From: Roseovarius sp. | GTDB lineage: Bacteria; Pseudomonadota; Alphaproteobacteria; Rhodobacterales; Rhodobacteraceae | NCBI GenBank assembly: GCA_007125415.1 | Contig: SLDH01000292.1 | Span: forward strand, 1 to 20,598 | Direction of reading: 5' to 3' | Length of the DNA stretch: 20,598 nt | Shown: one piece after another, positions 8,422 through 15,507 of the stretch | Position numbering within the stretch: the stretch's first letter is position 1 | Layout: the number at the start of each line of letters is the position of its first letter | The notes under the pieces: model-generated | Seen by the model: the letters and a program-made list of their open reading frames with translations, nothing else | Database searches by the model: none | What the model was told of the DNA's origin: nothing | Program-made: the position numbers and the translations under genes

Positions 8422-8427
8422 GACAGG

Positions 8428-9141
8428 ATGAACGACCAGGTTTTCAAAGACCCGCACTCGCCCATCGGCGCCACCGTGCAGATCGTGATCGATACGCTTT
8501 TCGCGCGGATCAAGGCCGAGGAGTATCCGACGGACACGCGGCTGCCCTCGGAGCGCACACTGGCCGCGGAACTGGGTGTGGCGCGCAATACGGTGCGCGA
8601 GGCGCTCGATGTGCTGGAAGCGCAGGGAGCCATCCGCCGCAGGGCGGGGTCCGGCAGTTTCGTCACCTATCGCTCGGGGCCGGCAGATCCAACGAGCGAT
8701 CCGGATCTGGCCGATGATACGAGCCCGCTTGATCATCTTGTGGTACGCGGCATCCTCGAGCCGGAAATGGTGCGCCTTGCCGTCATCAACATGACGCCGC
8801 GGCAATTGGGTGTGCTGGCCGAGATCCTGTCGGAAATCGAAGCGGTGCAGACCGATGTGGATGCGTTCATCGGGTTGGAAGAGCGGCTTTATCTGCAGAT
8901 TGCCGAAGGAACCGGCAATCCGCTTCTGGCCTCGTGTTACCGGTTGACGGTGGAAACGCTGCATCCGTCGTTCCGCACCAAACTGCGCCGCAGAAACCTT
9001 ACCCCGAAGCGGATCGAGGAGCATCAGAAGCGCTACAACACGCTTTTCAATGCCATATCCTCGCGTGATGTGGCCTCGGCGGTGGAGTTCGTTAAACTCC
9101 ACCTCATCGAAGAGCAGAGCCTGCTTTTGCAGGATGGCTAG
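8428..9141 (+). CDS. GntR family transcriptional regulator, FadR/FCD subfamily
   Basis: This encodes a 237-residue regulator. Residues 19-81 form the winged helix-turn-helix (LPSERTLAAELGVARNTVRE, then AIRRRAGSGSFV). Residues 105-230 resemble the all-helical FCD ligand-binding domain, with RGILEPEMVRLA, GTGNPLL and the late histidines H199 (EEHQKRYN) and H225 (KLHL). The usual FH pair before the TGN motif reads LY (residues 154-155), so one typical metal-ligand histidine is absent. The ATG at 8428 is chosen because the frame upstream crosses the promoter. The neighbours, a binding-fold protein and a monooxygenase, suggest it senses a small amine, amide or related carbon/nitrogen source; the ligand is unknown. 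Its stop overlaps the convergent neighbour's stop. Confidence 0.88.
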   Translation: MNDQVFKDPHSPIGATVQIVIDTLFARIKAEEYPTDTRLPSERTLAAELGVARNTVREALDVLEAQGAIRRRAGSGSFVTYRSGPADPTSDPDLADDTSPLDHLVVRGILEPEMVRLAVINMTPRQLGVLAEILSEIEAVQTDVDAFIGLEERLYLQIAEGTGNPLLASCYRLTVETLHPSFRTKLRRRNLTPKRIEEHQKRYNTLFNAISSRDVASAVEFVKLHLIEEQSLLLQDG

Positions 9142-10427
9142 AGCCGGCGCGCACCCAGTCGCGGCCCGGTCTGCCCCATGCGCTGATCCCACATCTGACC
9201 CAGCGCATACATCTCGGCGCGCAACAGTGCGCTGTGTCGCGAAAGCCAGGCGGGAACCGATTCGAAGCTGACGATTCGGGCCTTGCCACGCTGGATCGTG
9301 ACCACAGGCCAGTCGCCCACAAGCGCGTTGTCGATCCCGAATATCTCGGCCCCCCACCATTCCGCCGACCCAAAGGCGTGAGTGACATGGCCCAGTTGCT
9401 TCATTGCTGCCAGCACCGAGATCGGGTTGGTGGTGCCGGCCTTTTCCACCGCGGCATGCCAGATGTCGAGAATGGCGGCATATTCCCAACTGACCGCGGA
9501 CCAGCTTCCCGGAAATTTCTCGTTATATTCGTCATAAAACGCATTGGGGCGATTGAAGAAAAAAGCTTTCTCGCTCAACGCGGGATCGTCGAAATCCGGA
9601 AACTGGAAGGTCACGCCCTCTAGATAGTCCGCCCCGAGTTTCTGCGCCAGAACGTCGTATTGATCAAGCGTACAGGACAGGATCCGGCCTTTGAAGCCCG
9701 CCGCATGGGCCGCTTCGGTCAAGGCATGCACCATGGGCGTGTAGCTGGTACACCAACAGAGGATATCGGGGGCCTCTGCCAGCATGGCCCCGACGATCGC
9801 CGTCGCGTCGCCCCCTTCGGCGGGGTACTGCACTTCCTTGACGATGGCACAGTCCGCCGCCTTGAAGGCTGCGCGATAGGTGGCAAGCGAAGGCAGACCC
9901 ATCGCGTCGCGCTGGCTGCAGAGCGCAACGCGGCCGAGATCGGGCCGGGCGCGCGTCAACCAGTCCACTCCGGTCACCACATAGATGGGATGCACCTCGG
10001 AGGGCGCGATGAGATAGCGCGTGTCGGGGCTGAGATCCGAGGGCAGCAAGGTGGAGGTGAGAATGCGCCGCTCGGCCAGGTAGTCGGCCACGGCGGAGAA
10101 GCTGTCACCCCCCAGCATCATCATCAATTGCACATCGTGATGCTGCACCAGCGCCATTGCGCCCTCCCGCGCGGCCTCGGGACCGCCGGCGCAGTCGGAC
10201 GCATGAATGCGGATCGGATGACGCCGCCCGCCGATCAGCAAGCCGCCGGCCCTGTTGAGCCAGCTTTCCCAGATCCGACAGCCCTGCAAACCGGGTAGCC
10301 CCCAGGATTCGGCCTGCCCGCTCAGAGGGGCCAGAAAGCCGATATTGATCGCCGAACCCTTCCCCACTGCCATGCGCGGCATCGCGGCGCTGATCGTCAA
10401 CCTGTGGGCAAAACTGGAGCTTTCCAT
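9138..10427 (-). CDS. Type-I periplasmic-binding-fold protein (LivK/AmiC-like), no visible signal peptide
   Basis: This encodes a 429-residue protein. The core begins with INIGFLAPLSGQAESWGLPG and continues through GGLLIGGRRHPIRIHASDCAGGPEAA (quoted in part from memory of the pattern: the strand-loop-helix of Peripla_BP_6 proteins). The family includes branched-chain amino acid, urea and amide-binding proteins and the cytoplasmic amide sensor AmiC. The N-terminus MESSSFAHRLTISAAMPRMA has no proper hydrophobic signal sequence, and the frame has a stop 11 codons upstream, so no longer secreted form exists in this sequence. No ABC permease or ATPase gene is adjacent. A CGGGA ribosome site precedes the ATG. 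It may be a cytosolic sensor, or a binding protein using an unusual export route. The ligand cannot be read from sequence. Confidence 0.75.
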   Translation of the reverse strand: MESSSFAHRLTISAAMPRMAVGKGSAINIGFLAPLSGQAESWGLPGLQGCRIWESWLNRAGGLLIGGRRHPIRIHASDCAGGPEAAREGAMALVQHHDVQLMMMLGGDSFSAVADYLAERRILTSTLLPSDLSPDTRYLIAPSEVHPIYVVTGVDWLTRARPDLGRVALCSQRDAMGLPSLATYRAAFKAADCAIVKEVQYPAEGGDATAIVGAMLAEAPDILCWCTSYTPMVHALTEAAHAAGFKGRILSCTLDQYDVLAQKLGADYLEGVTFQFPDFDDPALSEKAFFFNRPNAFYDEYNEKFPGSWSAVSWEYAAILDIWHAAVEKAGTTNPISVLAAMKQLGHVTHAFGSAEWWGAEIFGIDNALVGDWPVVTIQRGKARIVSFESVPAWLSRHSALLRAEMYALGQMWDQRMGQTGPRLGARRL

Positions 10428-10501
10428 CTGAGAACATTCCCGTTTTCTGTGCAGGCCTCATCCTCGAGCCATATGAAATCATATCCGGACAAGGAATGTA
10501 A

Positions 10502-10530
10502 TTGACAAATTGGTCTAGTCTTTGGCTTAT
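10502..10530 (+). promoter_or_regulatory. Promoter of the flavin monooxygenase gene
   Basis: A perfect -35 TTGACA (10502-10507) is followed after 17 bases by GCTTAT (10525-10530, three of six matches to TATAAT). The predicted transcription start is near 10537, about 50 bases before the ATG. The weak -10 suggests a regulated promoter. An ATTGGT half-site lies in the spacer (10509-10514). Confidence 0.5.
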
Positions 10531-10576
10531 TGCAATGAACCAATAGAACCAAAAGATCAATCTGGTTCAAACCAAC
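10509..10576. promoter_or_regulatory. Operator cluster of TGGT/ACCA half-sites (copy 2 of shared 12-mer)
   Basis: In 68 bases there are ATTGGT (10509-10514), GAACCAAT (10537-10544), GAACCAAA (10546-10553) and TGGTT-CA-AACCA (10563-10574), a palindrome with 5-bp arms. ATTGGT and ACCAAT form an inverted pair across the -10 region. Bases 10561-10572 are identical to 8401-8412 in the gntR promoter. The region separates the divergent binding-protein and monooxygenase genes, so a bound regulator could control both. Confidence 0.5.
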
Positions 10577-10589
10577 ATGGGAGCATAGC

Positions 10590-11933
10590 ATGTCGAAAAA
10601 GCGCATAGCGATCATCGGAGCCGGACCGTCGGGGCTGGCACAATTGCGGGCCTTTCAATCCGCCAGGGCGAAGGGCGAGGAGATCCCCGACATCGTCTGT
10701 TACGAAAAACAGTCGAACTGGGGCGGGCTGTGGAACTACACCTGGCGCACGGGTGTGGATGAAGACGGCGAGCCCTGCCATTGCTCGATGTATCGCTACC
10801 TTTGGTCGAATGGCCCGAAGGAGGGGCTGGAGTTCGCCGATTACACTTTCGATGAGCATTTCGGCAAGGAGATTGCCAGTTTCCCGCCCCGCGCCGTGCT
10901 CTTCGACTATATCGAAGGCCGGGTGCTGAAGGCCGGTGTGCGCGACTGGATCAAGTTCAATCATCTTGTGCGGGATGTGAGCTATGATGAGGCAACCGGC
11001 CTGTTCAGCGTCACCGCACGTGACACCAAGAACGACGCTGAAACGGTCGAGCAGTTCGACCATGTGATCGTGGCCTCGGGGCATTTCTCCACACCGAACG
11101 TGCCTTACTATCCGGGCTTCGAGAGCTTCAATGGGCGCATTCTGCATGCCCATGACTTTCGTGATGCGCGCGAGTTCATCGACAAGGATATCCTGATTCT
11201 CGGCACCTCCTATTCTGCCGAGGATATCGGCAGCCAATGCTGGAAATACGGCTGCAAGTCGGTCACCGTGGCGCACCGCACGGCACCGATGGGCTACAAA
11301 TGGCCCGACAACTGGCAGGAGGTGCCCGCGCTCGTGAAGGTCGAAGGCAGCACGGCCTATTTCAAGGATGGCACCTCGAAGGATGTGGACGCGATCATCC
11401 TGTGCACCGGGTATCGCCACCATTTCAACTTTCTGCCTGATGATCTGCGCCTCAAGACAGCCAACAGACTGGCCACGGCCGATCTCTACAAGGGTGTCGT
11501 CTGGACGAAGAATCCCAAGCTCTTCTATCTTGGCATGCAGGACCAGTGGTACACCTTCAACATGTTCGATGCGCAGGCCTGGTGGGTGCGCGACCAGATC
11601 ATGGGCAAGATCGCCCTGCCCTCGCAGGCAGAGATGGAAGCCGACGTGAAGCGCCGTGAGGCCGAGGAAGATGCGCTTGAGGATGATTATGGCTGTATCG
11701 CCTATCAGGGCGACTATATCCGCGAACTGATCGCCGAAACGGATTATCCCAGCTTCGACATCGAGACGGCCAATCAGGCGTTCTATGAGTGGAAGAAGCA
11801 CAAGAAGGAAGACATCATGACCTTCCGAAACCATGGCTATGTCTCGCCGATGAGCAAGAAGAAGGCCCCTCCCCACCACACACCATGGAAAGACGCGCTG
11901 GACGACAGTCTCGAAGCCTATTTGCAGACCTGA
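10590..11933 (+). CDS. tmm: Flavin-containing monooxygenase, trimethylamine monooxygenase (Tmm)-like
   Basis: This encodes a 447-residue FAD/NADPH monooxygenase. The FAD-binding GxGxxG is GAGPSG (residues 10-15). The FMO fingerprint [11 protein letters not shown] is at 180-190. The NADPH-binding loop GTSYSAED begins at 205 and includes Y208, which corresponds to the conserved active-site tyrosine of bacterial Tmm enzymes. Long stretches such as [37 protein letters not shown] and [17 protein letters not shown] match my memory of Methylophaga and Roseovarius Tmm, which oxidise trimethylamine to its N-oxide. The usual neighbours (tdm demethylase, TMAO transporter, glutamate-methylamide genes) are absent, so a paralog with another amine or sulfide substrate is possible. 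GGGAG at 10579-10583 is the ribosome site, 6 bases before the ATG. A strong terminator follows. Confidence 0.78.
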   Translation: MSKKRIAIIGAGPSGLAQLRAFQSARAKGEEIPDIVCYEKQSNWGGLWNYTWRTGVDEDGEPCHCSMYRYLWSNGPKEGLEFADYTFDEHFGKEIASFPPRAVLFDYIEGRVLKAGVRDWIKFNHLVRDVSYDEATGLFSVTARDTKNDAETVEQFDHVIVASGHFSTPNVPYYPGFESFNGRILHAHDFRDAREFIDKDILILGTSYSAEDIGSQCWKYGCKSVTVAHRTAPMGYKWPDNWQEVPALVKVEGSTAYFKDGTSKDVDAIILCTGYRHHFNFLPDDLRLKTANRLATADLYKGVVWTKNPKLFYLGMQDQWYTFNMFDAQAWWVRDQIMGKIALPSQAEMEADVKRREAEEDALEDDYGCIAYQGDYIRELIAETDYPSFDIETANQAFYEWKKHKKEDIMTFRNHGYVSPMSKKKAPPHHTPWKDALDDSLEAYLQT

Positions 11934-11990
11934 CGCAGCGCAGGCATTCGCACCGCCTGGACCCTCTCCCCGGGGGCCGGGCGGCCCATT

Positions 11991-12019
11991 GGGGCCGATC
12001 TTGCATCGGCCCCTTTTTT
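11991..12019 (+). terminator. Strong intrinsic terminator after the monooxygenase gene
   Basis: GGGGCCGAT (11991-11999) pairs perfectly with ATCGGCCCC (12005-12013) around the loop CTTGC. Six T residues follow directly (12014-12019). This is a classical rho-independent terminator located 58 bases after the monooxygenase stop. Confidence 0.9.
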
Positions 12020-12058
12020 CATCGGGCCCTTTTTTCATCGGGCCCTCTTTCATCGGGC
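12005..12058 (+). repeat. Tandem 16-bp repeat copying the terminator 3' arm and T-tract
   Basis: The unit ATCGG(C/G)CCCTTTTTTC occurs at 12005-12020 and 12021-12036. A 15-bp variant with TCTTT follows at 12037-12051, and a partial unit ATCGGGC starts at 12052. The first unit is the descending arm of the terminator. The later units carry GGGCCC instead of GGCCCC, so each can still pair partly with the GGGGCCGAT arm. The array looks like slippage duplication. Confidence 0.85.
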
Positions 12059-12218
12059 CGGACAGGTGCAGCGATAATGCCCGCAGGCCGCGACGAAGGA
12101 TTGCGCATCGCAACGGGGCATGATGCTCGGTGTCAATTACCTGTCGAATCTCCGGCAAAGACAGTCTAAGGACATGGCCAACAGCCCCTTTGCTCTCGAA
12201 AGACGGCGCGCCGACCTG

Positions 12219-13223
12219 ATGAACGATGTGATCAAGACCTTCCGTGCAGCCTTGCCCGAGGCAGCACAGACCTTTCGCAAGAGCCTGCGCCGCCGCATCG
12301 TCCGCGCGCGCTTGCGGCTGACGGGTGCGGACCATGATACCCGGATGCGGGCGGAGCGGCGCCTGCGCGGGCGCGAGCAGCATGACCGGGTGAGGCGGGC
12401 GGATGCGGTAATCGTCTCCTATCCGAAATGCGGGCGCACATGGTTGCGGGTGATGATCTCGCGGCTTTGCCAGCAAATCTATGACTTACCTGCTGATGTG
12501 GTGATCGAGTTCGACAACCTGCATCATATGGACAGCCGCGCGCCCAGACTTTTCTTCACCCATGACACGCATATCCGCGAATATACCGGCCATTGGGACA
12601 CGAAGGTTGATTACTATGACCGGAAAGTCCTGCTGCTGGTGCGTGATCCGCGCGATGTGGCTGTGTCGCAATTCTTCCACTGGCGGTTTCGCACAAAGGC
12701 CTGGAAGAAGGACATGAATGACTACCCCGCCCATGGTGCGGATTGCTCGGTCTTCGATTTCGCGCGCGAAGATACCGGCGGCCTGCCCAGGATCATCGAT
12801 TTCATGAATCTCTGGGCCAGGGAAAAAGACAGGCTGCGCGCGCATCTCGTCATCCGGTATGAGGACATGCGGCGCTCCCCGGTCGAAACCCTGGCCGAGA
12901 TCGCCGCTTTTCTGGATATCCCCGCCGATGCCGCGCAGATCGCCGAGGCGGTCGAATATGCCTCTTACGAGAACATGAAGAAGAAAGAGGCCGATCAGAG
13001 CTTTCAGAGCAGTGGCGGACGGCTGAAGCCCGGTGATGCCGCCAACCCCGACAGCTACAAGGTGCGCCGCGCCAAGGTGGGCGGCTATCGCGACTATTTT
13101 GATGATGCGCAACTTGCCGAAATCGATGCGATGGTCACCGAAAGGCTGGACCCGGCTTTCGGATACGGCGCGTCCCATCCAGTCTCAGCCAATATTCACC
13201 CCGAAGACGGAACCCCCCGATGA
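12219..13223 (+). CDS. PAPS-dependent sulfotransferase, paralog 1
   Basis: This encodes a 334-residue P-loop sulfotransferase, expected to transfer sulfate from PAPS to a hydroxyl on a lipid, sugar or small molecule. The 5'-phosphosulfate loop is PKCGRTW (69-75). A histidine in LFFTHDT matches the catalytic base position, RDPRDVAVSQFF is the 3'-phosphate site, and VRRAKVGGYRDYF near the C-terminus corresponds to the RxGxxGDWKxxF motif. The frame is open back to 12120. The ATG at 12219 is chosen because it aligns exactly with the start of the downstream paralog (MNDVIKTFRAALPEA against MSDTFRLLRAALPQA); starts at 12120, 12123 and 12174 are possible. The N-terminus is very basic. Its stop overlaps the next start as ATGA. 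Substrate unknown. Confidence 0.85.
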   Translation: MNDVIKTFRAALPEAAQTFRKSLRRRIVRARLRLTGADHDTRMRAERRLRGREQHDRVRRADAVIVSYPKCGRTWLRVMISRLCQQIYDLPADVVIEFDNLHHMDSRAPRLFFTHDTHIREYTGHWDTKVDYYDRKVLLLVRDPRDVAVSQFFHWRFRTKAWKKDMNDYPAHGADCSVFDFAREDTGGLPRIIDFMNLWAREKDRLRAHLVIRYEDMRRSPVETLAEIAAFLDIPADAAQIAEAVEYASYENMKKKEADQSFQSSGGRLKPGDAANPDSYKVRRAKVGGYRDYFDDAQLAEIDAMVTERLDPAFGYGASHPVSANIHPEDGTPR

Positions 13224-14194
13224 GCGATACTTTCAGATTGCTGCGCGCCGCCCTGCCGCAAGCGAGCAAGACCGCCTACAAGAAGGCGAGCCGGCGCCTG
13301 CTCAAGCTGCGGCTCGACCTCACGGGCGCCGATGAGGCCGAGCGCGTGCGCGCCGAGCGGCATCTGCGCGGGCGTGAGCAATATGCCCGGCTCAAGCGCG
13401 CGGATGCCGTGGTGGTCTCGTTTGGCAAGAGCGGCCGCACATGGTTGCGGGTGATGGTCTCACGGCTTTATCAGCAGGTTTACGGGCTTCCCGAGAACAT
13501 CATGATCGGCTTCGACAATTTCCACAATCTGGACCGCCGGATCCCGCGTATCTTCTTCACCCATGACAATTACATCGAGGATTACACCGGCAACACCGAC
13601 ACGAAGGCCGATTTCTACGACAAGAGAGTGGTGCTTTTGATGCGTGATCCGCGCGATGTGGCCGTGTCGCAGTTCTTTCAGTGGAAATTCCGCATGCGCC
13701 CCGAGAAGAAGGCGCTCAATGATTACCCGCCCCATGACGACGATTGCGAAATCTTCGATTTTGTGCGGCATGAGGGGGGCGGCATGCCCAAGATCATGCG
13801 TTTCATGAATCTCTGGGCACGCGAGATGGACCGCATCAGGGCGCTGGAACTTGTCCGCTATGAAGACATGCGCAGCGATCCGCATGAGGTCCTGCACCGG
13901 CTTGCGAAGTTTCTCGATGTGCCGGCCACGGAGGCACATATTGCTGATGCGGTGGAATATGCCTCTTACGACAACATGAAAAAGATGGAAGCAGGCGAAG
14001 GCTTCCGCATGAGCGGCGGGCGCATGACGCCCCGGGACGCCGCCAACCCCGACAGCTACAAGGTGCGCCGCGCCAAGGTGGGCGGCTATCGCGACTATTT
14101 CGATGATGCGCAGGTCAAGGCCGTTGACGCCATGCTCGATGACCTGCTGGACCCGGTTTATGACTACGGTACGAAAGCCGCATCAGATACGTGA
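13220..14194 (+). CDS. PAPS-dependent sulfotransferase, paralog 2
   Basis: This encodes a 324-residue protein clearly duplicated from the preceding gene; the two align almost without gaps from the first residue. The P-loop reads GKSGRTW (69-75), with glycine where proline is usual. The catalytic histidine is H115 in IFFTHDN, the 3'-phosphate site is RDPRDVAVS (142-150), and the C-terminal motif is VRRAKVGGYRDYF. The ATGA overlap with paralog 1 implies translational coupling. The stop is 18 bases from the end of the convergent glycosyltransferase gene, with no recognisable terminator between them. Divergence from paralog 1 in the first 160 residues, where acceptor-binding loops usually lie, could mean different acceptors; this is inference. 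Confidence 0.87.
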   Translation: MSDTFRLLRAALPQASKTAYKKASRRLLKLRLDLTGADEAERVRAERHLRGREQYARLKRADAVVVSFGKSGRTWLRVMVSRLYQQVYGLPENIMIGFDNFHNLDRRIPRIFFTHDNYIEDYTGNTDTKADFYDKRVVLLMRDPRDVAVSQFFQWKFRMRPEKKALNDYPPHDDDCEIFDFVRHEGGGMPKIMRFMNLWAREMDRIRALELVRYEDMRSDPHEVLHRLAKFLDVPATEAHIADAVEYASYDNMKKMEAGEGFRMSGGRMTPRDAANPDSYKVRRAKVGGYRDYFDDAQVKAVDAMLDDLLDPVYDYGTKAASDT

Positions 14195-14212
14195 GGCGCC
14201 GCGCGTTCCCGA

Positions 14213-15151
14213 TCAGGCCGCAGGCGCCAGCGGCGGAACACGCTCCATCACCTCGAACGCGTCATGGCGCACATGGTTCTGGCGCATCTCCTCGCGCAGC
14301 ATCTCTTCGGTGATCACGCCCTTTTCCATGGCCTCGCGCACCAGCCCGAAGAAGAACGCCTCCTGCGCCGGGTCGGGGTGCGCCTTGTAGGTGCCTGCCA
14401 TTCCGTAATCGCCGAAGAGCGCGCGGCGCGCACGGCGCACCCAGTGCTTGGGCGGAAAGAGGCGGAAGGAATCGGCCGCGCGGTAATCCACCGGCAAGCC
14501 TGTCTTCCAGGGTTGTGTCTTGCGGTGGGTGTTGTGGATCATCTTGGTATTGGCATCCAGATGATCGAAATCGTTCCATTCGTTTTCCAGCAGGCCGATC
14601 GTCTCGCGATCCTCGTAAAGCAGGCTGATCCACGGCATGTAATCGCGGCTGCCATCGAACATTGCCTTGAACTGCTCGTCAAATTTCCAGTGCGTGAGCT
14701 TGGCATTGTCGAGCAGCATCACGCTCGTGGCCAGCGCCCCGCGCTTGCCCTTGGATCCCGATTTCGGACGGCACATCACCGCCGCCCCCCGCATGTCACG
14801 CGAAAAGAGCTCCCACACATCGGCCAGCGCGAACACATCAGGGTCGATCACCACGGCACGTCCCTTGAAACCCATCAGTTGCGGCGGCGCAAAGCGGGTT
14901 GGGGTGAAGGATTGCAGATCGTTGCGCACCCATTCGCGCCACTCGCCATCGCGCAGATATTTCTGGCCTTCATGCTCCTCGAAGACCGGAAAATCATCGT
15001 AATGCATGATCCGGATATCGAATTTCTCGTTATGCTTCGACGTGCGGCGTATGGAATATTCGGACACCAGCGCGCCGATGAACTGCTTGTGATTGGCCTG
15101 AATATAGACGCAATAGTCCTTGGCGGTGCTATCGGTGGAAACTTCTGTCAT
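14213..15151 (-). CDS. GT8-like glycosyltransferase, paralog A
   Basis: This encodes a 312-residue soluble protein with a GT-A-like layout. The N-terminal strand-helix is YCVYIQANHKQFIGALVSEY, a DxD metal/nucleotide-sugar motif is in VVIDPDVFAL (D103, D105), and there is a histidine-rich element HNTHRKTQPWKTG (206-217). The last resembles the H...KPW motif near the C-terminus of GT8 enzymes. It is a close paralog of the gene at 19707, which it exceeds by about 10 N-terminal residues. The Shine-Dalgarno sequence AAGGGA (complement of 15159-15164) lies 7 bases from the ATG. It converges with the sulfotransferase pair and diverges from the third sulfotransferase. I do not recognise a named family; donor and acceptor are unknown. 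The glycosyltransferase call is moderately secure. Confidence 0.62.
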   Translation of the reverse strand: MTEVSTDSTAKDYCVYIQANHKQFIGALVSEYSIRRTSKHNEKFDIRIMHYDDFPVFEEHEGQKYLRDGEWREWVRNDLQSFTPTRFAPPQLMGFKGRAVVIDPDVFALADVWELFSRDMRGAAVMCRPKSGSKGKRGALATSVMLLDNAKLTHWKFDEQFKAMFDGSRDYMPWISLLYEDRETIGLLENEWNDFDHLDANTKMIHNTHRKTQPWKTGLPVDYRAADSFRLFPPKHWVRRARRALFGDYGMAGTYKAHPDPAQEAFFFGLVREAMEKGVITEEMLREEMRQNHVRHDAFEVMERVPPLAPAA

Positions 15152-15507
15152 CTCGGTGTCCCTTCGGGATATCGTTAAAGCGGGTCTTGCCCGGTCGCGG
15201 CCTTTTGCTGACCCCTTGTCTCAGCCCCTGTCTGTCCTGCCGCGTCTGCGGGTTGCCCGCCGCGTTCGGCAAATCGACCATGGGCCGTCCGTCAAATTCT
15301 GGCGTCTCATAGCGGGGTTTGGGCCTCGGCGTCAACGGCGCTTCGCGCATGCAGGCAAGGCTGTGCCGATGATGCTGCACTGCCGCAATCGACATCAAAA
15401 CGCCGCTTGGGATGGACTTTCGCAGCGTGACGGGGCAAAGCACCCCATGCCGCGCATCAGGCCGTTCTGCGACAGGTGCGTGACTTGCCACAAACGGGAC
15501 ATCTGAC
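15152..15507. other. 356-base divergent intergenic region
   Basis: This gap separates the minus-strand glycosyltransferase from the plus-strand sulfotransferase operon, so promoters for both should lie here. Besides the minus-strand ribosome site near 15160, which falls in a small TCCC-TTC-GGGA hairpin (15159-15169), I see no convincing -35/-10 pair, tRNA, repeat or small gene. The open frames crossing it look non-coding. Confidence 0.5.

Noticed and set aside
8392..8427. TTG start at 8392 for the GntR regulator
   Set aside because: It would place the promoter -35, -10 and operator-like 12-mer inside the coding sequence; the ATG at 8428 fits better.
10557..12476. 639-codon open frame on the minus strand over the monooxygenase gene
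   Set aside because: It is antisense to clear FMO motifs and passes through the terminator and tandem repeat, giving a meaningless repetitive peptide.
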